Assembly (NCBI RefSeq): GCF_016598485.1 | Contig: NZ_JAEMUW010000015.1 | Coordinates: forward strand, 1-64,000 | DNA from: Micromonospora coerulea | GTDB taxonomy: Bacteria > Actinomycetota > Actinomycetes > Mycobacteriales > Micromonosporaceae | Direction of reading: 5' to 3' | Length of the DNA: 64,000 nt | Notes under the pieces: model-generated | Told to the model about the DNA's origin: nothing | What the model saw: the letters and a program-made list of their open reading frames with translations, nothing else | Database searches by the model: none | Position numbers and translations under genes: made by a program | Shown: positions 26,739 through 35,860 of the stretch, in pieces | How positions within the stretch are numbered: position 1 is the first letter of the stretch | Layout: each line of letters begins with the position of its first letter

Positions 26739-28052
26739 TCATGCCAAGTCGGGACCGGGCGCGTCCGAGCCGCCCTGCCGGCGGCGCACCCCGGCACCGC
26801 CGACCGTGCCGAAGACCCGGCGCATGGCGATGTCCTGCTCCATCACGCCGGCCAGCCGGCGGACGCCCTCCCGGATCCGCTCCGGCGGCGGGAAGGAGAA
26901 GTTGAGCCGCATGTTGCCGCCGCCGGCGTCGCCGGCGTAGAAGCCGGTACCGGGCACGTACGCCACCCGGGCGGCGATCGCCCGCGGCATCATCGCCTTC
27001 GAGTCCAGGCCGTCGGGCAGCGTCGCCCAGACGAAGAGGCCGCCGCCGGGGGTGGTCCAGGTGGTGCCCGCCGGCATCAGGTCCGCCAGCGCGTCCAGCA
27101 TCGCGTCGCGGCGCTCCCGGTAGACCTCCCGGTACACCTTCAGCTGCTGCCGCCACGGCATGGTGCCGAGGTAGGTGGAGACCGCGGCCTGGGCGTACCC
27201 GCTGGGGCAGAGGATCTGCGCCTCACTGGCGATCACCAGCTTGTCGCGGACGGCGTGCGGGGCCAGGATCCAGCCGACCCGCAGGCCGGGGGCGAAGGTC
27301 TTGGAGAAGGTGCTCAGGTAGAAGACCCCGTCGCGGCGGCGGGCCCGCAGCGGCGCGGGCGCCTCCCCCTCAAAACCGAGCTGGCCGTACGGGTCGTCCT
27401 CGACCACGAGCAGGCCCGCCCGTTCGCAGATGTCGAGCACCCGCTCCCGCCGCTCCTCGGTCAGCGTCACGCCGGTCGGGTTCTGGTAGGTCGGGATGGT
27501 GTAGAGGAACTTCACCCGCCGCCCGGCGCGGGCCAGGTCGGCGATGGCCGCCTCCAACGCCTCCGGGATCAGCCCGTCGTCATCCATCGGCACGTGCGCG
27601 ACCTGGGCCTGGGCGGCCTGGAACACCCCGAGCGCCCCGACGTAGGTCGGTCCCTCGGCGAGCACCACGTCACCCGGGTCCAGGAAGAGCCGGGCCACCA
27701 GGTCCAGCGCCTGCTGGCCGCCGACGGTCACCACCACGTCCTCCGGCGACGCGCCGCAGGCGGCGTCGATCCCGGAGAGGGCCATCACCTCGCAGATCCG
27801 CTCGCGCAGCTCCAGCGTGCCCTGGCCGATGCCGTACTGGAGGGTGGTGGCGCCGTGCTCGGAGCCGAGCCGGCCGAGCATCTCGCCGACCGCGTCGAGC
27901 GGCAGCGCGGCGATGTACGGGGCCCCACCGGCGAGCGAGACGACCTCCGGACGGCTGGCCACCGCGAAGAGCGCTCGGATCTCCGAGGCGGTCATCCCGC
28001 GGACCCGCCGGGCGTACCGGTCGGTGTAGTCGTCGAGCGTCGTGCCGGTCAT
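26739..28052 (-). CDS. PLP-dependent aminotransferase, class I/II
   Basis: 437 aa from the ATG at 28052 with GAGGTG 5 nt upstream. Fold-type I aminotransferase: SLAGGAPYIAALPLDAVGEM at the start, IPTYQNPTGVTLTEERRE at the PLP-binding Asn/Pro region, and the Schiff-base lysine in FYLSTFSKTFAPGLRVGW. It resembles the 2-aminoadipate/branched-chain (LysN/MocR C-domain) group; the exact substrate is not readable. Upstream of the Ddl-like gene in a two-gene unit. Confidence 0.88.
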   Translation of the reverse strand: MTGTTLDDYTDRYARRVRGMTASEIRALFAVASRPEVVSLAGGAPYIAALPLDAVGEMLGRLGSEHGATTLQYGIGQGTLELRERICEVMALSGIDAACGASPEDVVVTVGGQQALDLVARLFLDPGDVVLAEGPTYVGALGVFQAAQAQVAHVPMDDDGLIPEALEAAIADLARAGRRVKFLYTIPTYQNPTGVTLTEERRERVLDICERAGLLVVEDDPYGQLGFEGEAPAPLRARRRDGVFYLSTFSKTFAPGLRVGWILAPHAVRDKLVIASEAQILCPSGYAQAAVSTYLGTMPWRQQLKVYREVYRERRDAMLDALADLMPAGTTWTTPGGGLFVWATLPDGLDSKAMMPRAIAARVAYVPGTGFYAGDAGGGNMRLNFSFPPPERIREGVRRLAGVMEQDIAMRRVFGTVGGAGVRRRQGGSDAPGPDLA

Positions 28053-28349
28053 GACATCACCTCGGTCGGGTGTCGGCGGGGCTGCCGCCCGGTGTGGTAC
28101 CCGCGATGCCGGCGACCATGGCGGCGCGCGGCCGGTTGCTCGATCGTAGTCCCCGCGGACCAGCATCGGGATGCTGAGATGAGGTCCGTCCACATCCCGG
28201 ACCGGGCCGTCACCGGCTCGGGTGGGCGTTCGCGCGTCCCCTCCCGTACGGTCGGGTGGGGGCGTACGATCGCTCGTCGGGGGCAGGAAAGCGGCGGCGT
28301 GAGCACCGCGGTGGTTTCACCTGGCGAGCCTATGGGTGGGGATGCGCTG

Positions 28350-29015
28350 ATGTCGCGACGTCTGGTCAGTCTGACCCTCGACACCTTGGAAGACCTGCCT
28401 CGCCCGTGCCGGCAGTGCGTCTACTGGGAGCTGGATCCGGTCTCCGCGGACCGCGCCTGCGCGGCTGGCGACCCGGGGCTGGAGAAGGAGGCCTGGGTCT
28501 CCCAGACCCTGCTGGAGTGGGGTTCCTGCGGCAAGCTGGTGTACGTCGACGGGATGCCCGCCGGCTTCGTCATGTACGCCCCGCCGGCGTACGTCCCGCG
28601 CTCGATGGCCTTTCCCACCTCGCCGGTGTCCGCGGACGCCGCGCTGCTGATGACCGCGAACGTGGTGCCCCCCTTCGCGGGCGGCGGACTGGGCCGGATG
28701 CTCGTCCAGGGCGTCGCCCGGGACCTGACCAAGCGTGGCATCAAGGCCATCGAGGCGTTCGGCGACGCCAAGTTCGGCGACGGCGACGATGCGACCCGGG
28801 CCTGCGTCGCGCCGGCCGACTTCTTCCTGTCGGTGGGCTTCAAGACGGTCCGCCCGCACCCGCGTTACCCGCGCCTGCGGCTGGAACTGCGCACCGCGCT
28901 GAGCTGGAAGTCCGACGTCGAGTACGCGCTGGAGAAGCTGCTCGGTTCGATGAGCCCGGAGACGCTGCTCCGGCCCGTCCGTCCGGCCCCGGTGACCCGC
29001 TCCACCACCGGCTGA
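28350..29015 (+). CDS. GNAT-family acetyltransferase
   Basis: 221 aa from the ATG at 28350 (another in-frame ATG lies at 28332). The N-terminal part has a Cys pair (PRPCRQCVYWELDP); the acetyl-CoA-binding region is VVPPFAGGGLGRMLVQGVAR, then KAIEAFGDAKFGDG and PADFFLSVGFKTVRPHP, typical GNAT motifs A and B. Substrate unknown. It occupies the place between parB and cwlM, where a conserved gene is also found in mycobacteria. Convergent with the amidase gene, 3 bp apart. Confidence 0.8.
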   Translation: MSRRLVSLTLDTLEDLPRPCRQCVYWELDPVSADRACAAGDPGLEKEAWVSQTLLEWGSCGKLVYVDGMPAGFVMYAPPAYVPRSMAFPTSPVSADAALLMTANVVPPFAGGGLGRMLVQGVARDLTKRGIKAIEAFGDAKFGDGDDATRACVAPADFFLSVGFKTVRPHPRYPRLRLELRTALSWKSDVEYALEKLLGSMSPETLLRPVRPAPVTRSTTG

Positions 29016-29018
29016 CGC

Positions 29019-30197
29019 TCAGTCCACCACCGTGCCGGCGGCCACCACCGCACGCAGTTCGCTGACGTCGATCGAGCCGGTCGGCACGTCCCGCTCGATC
29101 GGGAAGTACATCCGCTGCACCGCGGCGACGATCGCCTCGACCACCCGGTCCCGGAACCGGGGGTCGACCAGCCGGCCCCGGTCCTCCGGTGAGGTCAGGT
29201 AGCCGACCTCCACCCGGACCGCTGGCATCCTGGTCAACCGCAGCAGGTCCCACGCCTTGGCGTGGGTGCGGCAGTCGCGCAGCCCGGTCCGGACCACGAT
29301 CTCCCGCTGCACCAGGCCGGCCAGCCGCTCGCCGGTGGCCGAGGTGACCCCGTTGTTGGTGCCGTAGTGGTAGGTCGCCACCCCGTTCGCGGCCGGGTTG
29401 GCGTGCCCGTCGGTGTGCAGCGAGATGAAGACGTCGGCGCCGAGCGAGTTGGCCAGCTGCGCCCGGTCGGCGTCGGGCAGGCAGGTCTCCGGGGCCGGGC
29501 CGCGGGTGAGCTGCACCCGTACGCCGGCTGCGGCGAGCCGGCCCTCCAGCCGGCTGGCCAGGTCGTGCACGATGTCCGCCTCGGTCCAGCGCAGCGGACC
29601 GTCCGGCACCACCACCCCGGGGTCGGTGCCGCCGTGCCCGGGGTCGATCACCACCGTCCGCCCGACCAGCGTCGGTCCGGCCTGCCGGATGGCGTCGGAC
29701 TCGCGCAGCCACTGCGGCCGCCCGCCGACCACCTTCCGGCCCAGGCGGCGCAGCGTACCCATGGTGTGCGGGCCGCAGGCGCCGTCCGGCTTCAGCCCCA
29801 TCTCCCGCTGGAACTGGGCGACCGCCCGGGAGGTGCGGATCCCGTAGATGGCGTCGGCGCGGCCCACGTCGTACCCCATCTCCAGCAGGCGTTCCTGGAG
29901 CGACCGGACGTCCTCGCCGGTCAGCGGCTCGGGTACGGCGTGGTAGAGCGTGCGGGCACCGAGCCGCCAGCGGGCGGCGTCCAGCGCCTGCCAGGTCTCC
30001 GAGCCGACCCGGCCGTCGACGCTCAGCCCGCGGGACTGCTGGAACGCGCGAACGGCCCGTTCGGTCTCCGCGTCGAACTCGTCGCCGTGACCGTCGGAGG
30101 GGAGGAGGTCGAGACCGGTGAGGACGGTGCGAATCTCCGTCACCGCGGCTCCCCGGTCACCGGGTCGGATCGGACGCACGCACGACCCCCTCTGCAC
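29019..30197 (-). CDS. cwlM: CwlM-type N-acetylmuramoyl-L-alanine amidase
   Basis: 392 aa. Two peptidoglycan-binding PG_binding_1 repeats (~10-75 and ~90-155; AVRAFQQSRGLSVDGRVG and AVAQFQREMGLKPDGACG) precede an Amidase_3 domain with intact zinc and catalytic residues: VIDPGHGGTDPG, WTEADIVHDL, SLHTDGHANP and VEVGYLTSPED. No signal peptide is evident, as in mycobacterial CwlM, which acts as a cytoplasmic regulator of MurA; whether this homologue is enzyme or regulator is not decided by sequence. It lies downstream of trxB-trxA, the mycobacterial order. Confidence 0.88.
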   Translation of the reverse strand: MQRGSCVRPIRPGDRGAAVTEIRTVLTGLDLLPSDGHGDEFDAETERAVRAFQQSRGLSVDGRVGSETWQALDAARWRLGARTLYHAVPEPLTGEDVRSLQERLLEMGYDVGRADAIYGIRTSRAVAQFQREMGLKPDGACGPHTMGTLRRLGRKVVGGRPQWLRESDAIRQAGPTLVGRTVVIDPGHGGTDPGVVVPDGPLRWTEADIVHDLASRLEGRLAAAGVRVQLTRGPAPETCLPDADRAQLANSLGADVFISLHTDGHANPAANGVATYHYGTNNGVTSATGERLAGLVQREIVVRTGLRDCRTHAKAWDLLRLTRMPAVRVEVGYLTSPEDRGRLVDPRFRDRVVEAIVAAVQRMYFPIERDVPTGSIDVSELRAVVAAGTVVD

Positions 30198-30356
30198 GGA
30201 TGCTGGCTGGCCGGGCCCCGCGGTCCCTCGAAGAGGCGAGACTCCGACGGCGGGCTTCCCCGCTGCGGATGCCTACGGAGCGTACCGTGAGCGGTCACTG
30301 CCCGGCCCGGGTTCGCGCAGGTCAACGGGTCCACGGCGGGCGGGACGGGGAAAAGA

Positions 30357-30391
30357 GGAACCCCGCGCCCGAAGATCGGGCGCGGGGTTCC
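30357..30391 (-). terminator. Strong intrinsic terminator after trxA
   Basis: A perfect 16-bp stem (30357-30372 with 30376-30391) and a 3-nt loop. On the minus strand it is followed by TCTTTT. It is 18 bp after the trxA stop and separates trxBA from cwlM. Confidence 0.9.
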
Positions 30392-30408
30392 GCGGGTCGG
30401 CGTCGGGT

Positions 30409-30732
30409 CTACAGCGCCGACTCGATGAGCTTTACCAACTCGCCCTTCGGCTTGGCGCCGGCGATGGACTGCACCGGCTCGCCGTTCTTGAAGACGGTAA
30501 GGGTCGGCACGGACATCACCCGGTACGCCCGGGCGGTCTCGGGGTTCTCGTCGATGTTGAGCTTGACGATGGTGACCTGGTCACCCATCTCGCCCGCGAT
30601 CTCTTCCAGCAGCGGTGACACCTTGCGGCACGGTCCGCACCACTCCGCCCAGAAGTCCACCAGAACCGGCTTGTCGGACTTCAGCACGTCGCTCGCGAAG
30701 CTCGCGTCCGTGACCGCCTTGGTTGCTCCCAC
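30409..30732 (-). CDS. trxA: Thioredoxin
   Basis: 107 aa, GTG start with a GGAGGAGGGG site. The classical thioredoxin fold and active site VDFWAEWCGPCRKVSPLLEE, plus the cis-Pro segment VMSVPTLTVFKNGE. Reduces protein disulfides using electrons from TrxB, encoded 39 bp upstream on the same strand. Confidence 0.97.
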   Translation of the reverse strand: MGATKAVTDASFASDVLKSDKPVLVDFWAEWCGPCRKVSPLLEEIAGEMGDQVTIVKLNIDENPETARAYRVMSVPTLTVFKNGEPVQSIAGAKPKGELVKLIESAL

Positions 30733-30771
30733 TATGAACCCCTCCTCCGGGTACTGCTTTACGAAGATGTT

Positions 30772-31725
30772 TCAGCCTTGCAGGGTGGCGATGAAGCGCT
30801 CGGCGTCCAGGGCCGCGGCGCAACCCGTACCGGCCGCCGTGATCGCCTGCCGGTAGGTGTGGTCGACCAGGTCGCCGGCCGCGAAGACACCCGGGATGCT
30901 GGTCCGGGTGCTCGGCGCCTGCACCTTCACGTACCCCTCGTCGTCGAGTTCGACCTGGCCGCGGAAGAGTTCACTGCGCGGGTCGTGACCGATGGCCACG
31001 AAGACACCGGTGACGTCGAGCACCTTGATCTCGCCGGTGTGCACGTTGCGCACCCGGACCCCGCTGACCTTGCCGTCGGCGCCGAGGATCTCCTCGACAG
31101 TGGAGTTCCACTCGACCTTGATCTTGTCGTTGCCGAGCGCCCGGCCGGCCATGATCTTGCTGGCCCGGAAGGAGTCGCGGCGGTGGATGATGGTGACGGA
31201 GTCGGCGAACCGGGTCAGGAAGCTGGCCTCCTCCATCGCCGAGTCGCCACCGCCGACGACGACGATGTGCTGGTTGCGGAAGAAGAAGCCGTCACAGGTG
31301 GCGCAGGACGACACGCCGTGGCCGAGGTACTCCTGCTCGCCCGGCACACCCAGCGGGCGCCAGGCGGAGCCGGTGGAGAGGATCACGGCCTTCGCCCGGT
31401 ACGCGGTCTCGCCCACCCAGACGGTGTTGGTGGCGCCCGAGCCGGTGTCGCCGGTGTCCGTCAGCTCGACCCGGGTGACGTCGTCGGTCAGGAACTCCGC
31501 GCCGAACCGCTCGGCCTGCTTGCGCATGTTGTCCATCAGCTCGGGACCGAGGATGCCGTCCGCGAAACCGGGGAAGTTCTCCACCTCGGTGGTCGTCATC
31601 AACGCGCCGCCGGACTGCGTGCCCTCGATGATGAGCGGCTTGAGGTTGGCGCGCGCGGCATAGACCGCCGCGGTGTAACCGGCCGGCCCGGAGCCGATGA
31701 TGATCAGGTTGCGGACCTCGTCCAC
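30772..31725 (-). CDS. trxB: Thioredoxin-disulfide reductase
   Basis: 317 aa from a GTG with GGGAGA 5 nt upstream. FAD-binding [18 protein letters not shown]; redox motif [20 protein letters not shown]-binding [14 protein letters not shown]-terminal [20 protein letters not shown]-like GD motif (here AAGDLVDH). Transfers electrons from NADPH to TrxA. A promoter with GGGAAT and CGTT elements lies about 110 bp upstream, pointing to control by a disulfide-stress ECF sigma factor. Confidence 0.97.
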   Translation of the reverse strand: MDEVRNLIIIGSGPAGYTAAVYAARANLKPLIIEGTQSGGALMTTTEVENFPGFADGILGPELMDNMRKQAERFGAEFLTDDVTRVELTDTGDTGSGATNTVWVGETAYRAKAVILSTGSAWRPLGVPGEQEYLGHGVSSCATCDGFFFRNQHIVVVGGGDSAMEEASFLTRFADSVTIIHRRDSFRASKIMAGRALGNDKIKVEWNSTVEEILGADGKVSGVRVRNVHTGEIKVLDVTGVFVAIGHDPRSELFRGQVELDDEGYVKVQAPSTRTSIPGVFAAGDLVDHTYRQAITAAGTGCAAALDAERFIATLQG

Positions 31726-31831
31726 TGCCGTCTCCCGATGTGTGTGTTCGTCATCCGTTCCGGCTGACTGCTGCCGGGCCGATGCCGATCCGAGTGCCGA
31801 CGGCTGAGCGGCGTCGGCGCCTGACTTGCAG

Positions 31832-31859
31832 AACGTCATCGTACGAAGCGGAGATTCCC
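31832..31859 (-). promoter_or_regulatory. SigR/SigH-type ECF promoter of trxBA
   Basis: On the minus strand: GGGAAT (31859-31854), an 18-bp spacer, then CGTT (31835-31832). This is close to the SigR/SigH consensus of actinobacteria (GGGAAY, CGTT), which drives trxBA in Streptomyces and mycobacteria. The transcript would have a leader of about 100 nt to the trxB GTG. Confidence 0.7.
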
Positions 31860-31917
31860 GAGCCGGTCATCCGGTGGGTCACGTCACGCAAAGCGGCAGC
31901 CGCCGATGACCGCGATC

Positions 31918-32973
31918 TCACCCTACCCGCGTTCGGAACCGGGTGTCCGCGCCGGACCCAGGCACCCCGCACTCCGGTCCGCTCACCCACGCCCAGCGTG
32001 CGCCAGCCCCGTCGACGAGGGTGACGACCAGGGCCGGCCGCCCCTGGAACGACGCGTAGTCGACCACCTCAACGGTCGCCGCCCCGGTCGCGTGTTCCGC
32101 GGTGATCGCGGCGAGGCAGTTCCGCAGCGCGTCCGGACCGGTGAGCCGGTCCAGCCCGCCGGCGAAGGGCGCCCGGTGGTCATCCGGTGCCACCTCGGCG
32201 GTCCCCCGGGCGCTGGTGGCCGCCGCCAGGGGGGTCTTCGACCCGTTCGCCCCGGACAGCTGCTCAGGGGTGTAGTCGATACCGCTGCGCTGCGCCGGGC
32301 CGGTCGTCCGGAACGGCTCGGCTGCCAGCGGATTCGGCGCGCCGGCGTTGTCGCCCGCAGCGCGGTCGGCCGTCACCGCCGTGTCGCCGGCGGAGGTCAG
32401 CTGGCCGAGGCCCAGCCCGACGGCGCCCACCGAGGCCGCCGCCAGGGCCACCGGTCCGGCGATCCGGGCCCAGCGCCGCGCCCGGCGGCCGGGCCCGGTG
32501 CCGCGCGCGGGGACGTCGGCGGGTCGGCTCCCCCCGCCGGTACGTCGCTGGCCGGTCGGCTGCACCGGTACGGTGCCCGCTCCGCCGGACGGTCGCCCGG
32601 GCGCACCGAGCCTCCCGGCGCCCACCGGCCGGCCGCGGTCGTCGACCGACCCCGCGTCGAGCGGGTCCGTGGCCGCGTCGGCGGCGGCCACGTCGACATC
32701 GGCCGGCGCCGGGGCCGGGCCGGCACCGGCGAGCGCCGCGGCGAGCCGCTCCGCGATGGCCAGGGGCATCTCGGGTGTGGCGGCGGCCCAACCGGCCAGA
32801 TCGGCCCGGACCAGCTCCACCGCCGGCGCCAGCGCGGCGTACGCGCCGGCCCACGCCCGGTCCTCCTCGATCAGGCGGGCGACCCTGACCCGCTCCGGGG
32901 TGCCGTCCAGCGCCCCACCGACGTAGTCGGCGAGCAGGTCGTGGTCGACCTCGCTGAACTTCCCGGGAGTCAC
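31918..32973 (-). CDS. Anti-sigma-like membrane protein partnered with SigM
   Basis: 351 aa; the GTG overlaps the sigM stop (GTGA), with GAGGAGG upstream. N-terminal ~75 residues (SEVDHDLLADYVGGALDGTP onward) resemble an anti-sigma domain without zinc-binding cysteines. A long Pro/Ala/Arg-rich linker follows. One transmembrane segment is at ~170-195 (IAGPVALAAASVGAVGLGLG), and the extracytoplasmic C-terminal domain (~230-351) has two cysteines (LRNCLAAITAE, SGPECGVPG) that could form a disulfide. By position and coupling it should hold SigM at the membrane (compare mycobacterial RsmA/Rv3912). Confidence 0.75.
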   Translation of the reverse strand: MTPGKFSEVDHDLLADYVGGALDGTPERVRVARLIEEDRAWAGAYAALAPAVELVRADLAGWAAATPEMPLAIAERLAAALAGAGPAPAPADVDVAAADAATDPLDAGSVDDRGRPVGAGRLGAPGRPSGGAGTVPVQPTGQRRTGGGSRPADVPARGTGPGRRARRWARIAGPVALAAASVGAVGLGLGQLTSAGDTAVTADRAAGDNAGAPNPLAAEPFRTTGPAQRSGIDYTPEQLSGANGSKTPLAAATSARGTAEVAPDDHRAPFAGGLDRLTGPDALRNCLAAITAEHATGAATVEVVDYASFQGRPALVVTLVDGAGARWAWVSGPECGVPGSGADTRFRTRVG

Positions 32974-33767
32974 AGTTCCTCCTCGTTGGCCACCCGCCGG
33001 GACCACCCCGGCGCCGATTCGACGCCTTCCGGCGGTCGCGGGTTCCCGGCAGTGACGCGCGGCATGTCGGCGGCGCCGCGAACGTCCGGACGGGGCGCCA
33101 CCGACGGACCGTCGACCCCGGTCCGCAGGTGGCCCAGCAGGGTGGCCAGCCGGGCCCGGCCCCGGGCACAGCGACTCTTGACCGTCCCCTCCGCGACACC
33201 GAGGATGCGGGCCACCTCGGCCACCGGGTAGCCCTGCACGTCGACCAGGATCAGCGCGGCGCGCTGCTCAACCGGCAGCTCCGCCAGAGCCTGCCGGACC
33301 ACCAGGGCGGTGTCGTGGTCGCGCACCGGGGCGGCCGGCTCCACCCCGCCGGTGTGCCGGCCGGGCTCGCCGTCGGTGTGCACGCCGTCCGGCAGCGGGA
33401 CCGTGGCGTGTGCCTGCCGGCGGCGGATCCGGTCCAGACAGGCGTTCACCACGATCCGGTGCAGCCAGGTGGTGACCGCGGATTCACCCCGGAAGCGGGC
33501 CGCCCCACGGTGCGCGGAGAGCAACGCGTCCTGCAGGGCGTCGGCGGCCTCCTCGCGGTCGCCCAGGGTACGCAGCGCCACCGCCCAGAGGCGGTCCCGG
33601 TGGCGGTGGAACAACGTGGTGAAGGCGTCCCGGTCGCCGGCCACGTGCGCCCGGAGCAGTTCGACGTCGGTCGTCCCGGTGTCCGGTCCCGCGTGGGTCG
33701 GCACGGCCACCGGCGGACCGCTCGCCGGCGTACCGACCCCTCCCTCGCCCCGGGCGTCCATCACCAC
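32970..33767 (-). CDS. sigM: ECF RNA polymerase sigma factor SigM
   Basis: 265 aa as the longest reading; an ATG two codons further in (MDARGEGG) is equally possible. Region 2 is DAFTTLFHRHRDRLWAVALR to TTWLHRIVVNACLDRIRRRQ; region 4 is LAELPVEQRAALILVDVQGY with the helix-turn-helix VAEVARILGVAEGTVKSRCA. The tail after ~205 is Pro-rich. Called SigM because of its conserved place next to trxB, the anti-sigma-like gene and the murJ/pseudokinase locus. Translationally coupled to the anti-sigma-like gene. Confidence 0.9.
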   Translation of the reverse strand: MVMDARGEGGVGTPASGPPVAVPTHAGPDTGTTDVELLRAHVAGDRDAFTTLFHRHRDRLWAVALRTLGDREEAADALQDALLSAHRGAARFRGESAVTTWLHRIVVNACLDRIRRRQAHATVPLPDGVHTDGEPGRHTGGVEPAAPVRDHDTALVVRQALAELPVEQRAALILVDVQGYPVAEVARILGVAEGTVKSRCARGRARLATLLGHLRTGVDGPSVAPRPDVRGAADMPRVTAGNPRPPEGVESAPGWSRRVANEEEL

Positions 33768-33804
33768 GTCCGGTCGGAGTGGTGCCCGGACAGCGGCGGC
33801 TGGT

Positions 33805-35364
33805 TCACGACCCCTGGACGGTGATCTCCTGGACGCCGATCTTGTAGCCCCGGTCGTTCGAGGGCAGCTCGGTGAGCCAGAAGAGCAGGTAGCGGTACTT
33901 CTTGTCCGGGTCGAAGCCGTTGCTGAAGATCAGCGTGCTGCCCTCGGCCTGCGCGAAGCCCTCGCCGATCCGGTTCTTCGTGGTCACGTAATCGGTGTAG
34001 AGCTTCTTGTCGCCCGACGAGCTGGAGCCCGGATCGGTGGTGCCGGTGTAGAGCTGCGCGGTGGCCCCGTTGGCGGAGAGAACCGCCTTCACCGACTTCA
34101 CGGTGTGCTCGGAGCCGAGATCGATCCAGACGCCCATGCCGCGCTTGAAGTTGCCGAACTTCGGCGCGGTGTAGGTGTCGGTCGCCCAGCCCTCGTCCTC
34201 GCTGCCGTCGATCACCTTCTCGGCGTCGTCCAGCTCGTCGCGGGTACGGCTGTCCGGGTCGATGATCCGGATGTCCTCCACGGCCAGCTTGTGCGTGGTG
34301 GCCGGCTGGGTGGGCTGGTCGGCGGGGGCGCCGCTGGTCGGCCGGGCCACCGGCTCGGTCTTCTGGTCCTTGTCGTCACCCAGGGCGCTGATCCCGATGA
34401 GCAGGCCGACCAGGGCCACCGCGAGCAGCCCGGCGATGCCCAGGGCCACCTTGCGGCCACCGGCGGCGGCCAGCGGCGACGGCTCCTCCTCCGGGTCCGC
34501 GGTGAAGCGCAGCGGGCCGGCCTGGTCCAGGAAGTGCTCGTCGGCCGGGATGTCCAGCCGGCCCAGCTCGGCGGCGAGCACGTCCGAGGAGGGCGGGGCG
34601 ATCTCCGGGTCGAGCAGGTCCATCGTCAGGTCGTCGAGGTACGCCGGCACACCGGCCCGGACCTGCCGGGGAGCGGCGATCGTGCCGCCGGCGTCGCGTA
34701 CGGCGTCCGGGATGGCGGCCCGGCCGTGTCCGGCGGTGGCGCCGTGCAGCGGCGCCTCCCCGTGCGGCCAGTGCCCGGTCAGGGCGAAGTAGAGCACTCC
34801 GCCGACCGCGCGGATGTCGTTCTCCTGGCTGTCCGCGCCGTCGGTCCGGGCGTCGGCGAGCACCACCCGGCCCTCGTCGCTGATCATGACCGTGCCGGGG
34901 TGGACGTTGCCGTGCACCATGCCGGTGGCGTGCACCGCGGCGAGCGCGCTGGCGACGGCGTTGCCGATGGCGGTCGCCCGGGCCGGGTCCAGCGGACCGT
35001 CGACGGTGACCAGCTCGCGTAGGGACTGGCCGTCCACCCATTCGCGGACCACGTACGCCCGGTCGGCCTCGTCGATCGCGTCGTAGACGCCGACCAGGTT
35101 GGGGTGGATGACACGGCTGGCCGCGACGGCGGCCTGGAGCATCTCGGTGGCGGAGTCGCCACCCGGGTAGCGGAGGACCACCGCGACGGGACGGCGCAGC
35201 ACGACGTCGACCCCACGCCAGACCAGCCGGCCCGCACTGTCGTTGTTGATGTGCTCGACCAGCTCGTACCGCTCGGCAAGGATCTCACCGGCCGTGGGAG
35301 CACCGAAGGTCATGACCGGCGGAGCACTCTCCTCCGCCTCCTGACCCTCGCCGACCTGGGTCAC
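33805..35364 (-). CDS. Membrane pseudokinase with discoidin-like C-terminal domain
   Basis: 519 aa from a GTG with GGGAGG 5 nt upstream. Residues ~30-255 have a Ser/Thr kinase fold but degenerate motifs: VAVVLR in place of the lysine motif, HGNVHPGTVMI in place of HRDxKPxN, and LADART in place of DFG, so catalysis is unlikely. A transmembrane helix is at ~306-328 (VALGIAGLLAVALVGLLIGI). The outer domain (~370-519) looks like a discoidin/carbohydrate-binding beta-sandwich. In mycobacteria this module is fused to MurJ and recruits FhaA; here it is a separate gene downstream of murJ. Confidence 0.85.
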   Translation of the reverse strand: MTQVGEGQEAEESAPPVMTFGAPTAGEILAERYELVEHINNDSAGRLVWRGVDVVLRRPVAVVLRYPGGDSATEMLQAAVAASRVIHPNLVGVYDAIDEADRAYVVREWVDGQSLRELVTVDGPLDPARATAIGNAVASALAAVHATGMVHGNVHPGTVMISDEGRVVLADARTDGADSQENDIRAVGGVLYFALTGHWPHGEAPLHGATAGHGRAAIPDAVRDAGGTIAAPRQVRAGVPAYLDDLTMDLLDPEIAPPSSDVLAAELGRLDIPADEHFLDQAGPLRFTADPEEEPSPLAAAGGRKVALGIAGLLAVALVGLLIGISALGDDKDQKTEPVARPTSGAPADQPTQPATTHKLAVEDIRIIDPDSRTRDELDDAEKVIDGSEDEGWATDTYTAPKFGNFKRGMGVWIDLGSEHTVKSVKAVLSANGATAQLYTGTTDPGSSSSGDKKLYTDYVTTKNRIGEGFAQAEGSTLIFSNGFDPDKKYRYLLFWLTELPSNDRGYKIGVQEITVQGS

Positions 35365-35860
35365 CCGTCCTCCCTCGGTGATCGTGTCGATCGATGGACC
35401 CGTGCTACTGGGCATGTGGCTTCCCGCTCTGCCTTCGAAGGAACCGGCAGACCGGCGTCGACGCCCGCGTCGGCACCTGCCGTACCCGTCGAGTGCGACC
35501 TTACCCGGGATGCCCGGTTCCCCGACATGTCATCTTCCCGCCGCGACCGGTGGGGCGCCAGCGACGGGCCGTCCGATCCGATCATGACCGTTGTCAGCCA
35601 CACTGCTGGTACACGCACCAGCCAATCTAGAGGTTGCCGGCAAGTAGTCGGCGCAGGGGCACACCCGGAGTGGCCGCCCTCGTGCTGCCTCACCGAATTC
35701 CCCCCGATCGGCCCAGCACCCTCACCCGTACGGTTGGTTGTCCACAGGCCGGGAGGGTGGCTGAGCGGGGAAACGCGGAGTTATCCACAGCCGCATCCCC
35801 AGGCTGGTGATCCTCGTTCACGGTCGGTGGCCGACGGACCCGACGGCGTGCCGGGCCCGG
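35365..35860. other. murJ-pseudokinase intergenic region
   Basis: 496 bp without a supported gene. It contains two exact DnaA boxes near the murJ end. The rest (35380-35730) shows no recognisable element; the pseudokinase promoter must lie here. Confidence 0.6.
35738..35789. promoter_or_regulatory. Pair of DnaA boxes downstream of murJ
   Basis: TTGTCCACA (35738-35746) and TTATCCACA (35781-35789), both exact and in the same orientation, starts 43 bp apart, about four helical turns. They lie 22 kb from oriC. Confidence 0.6.
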
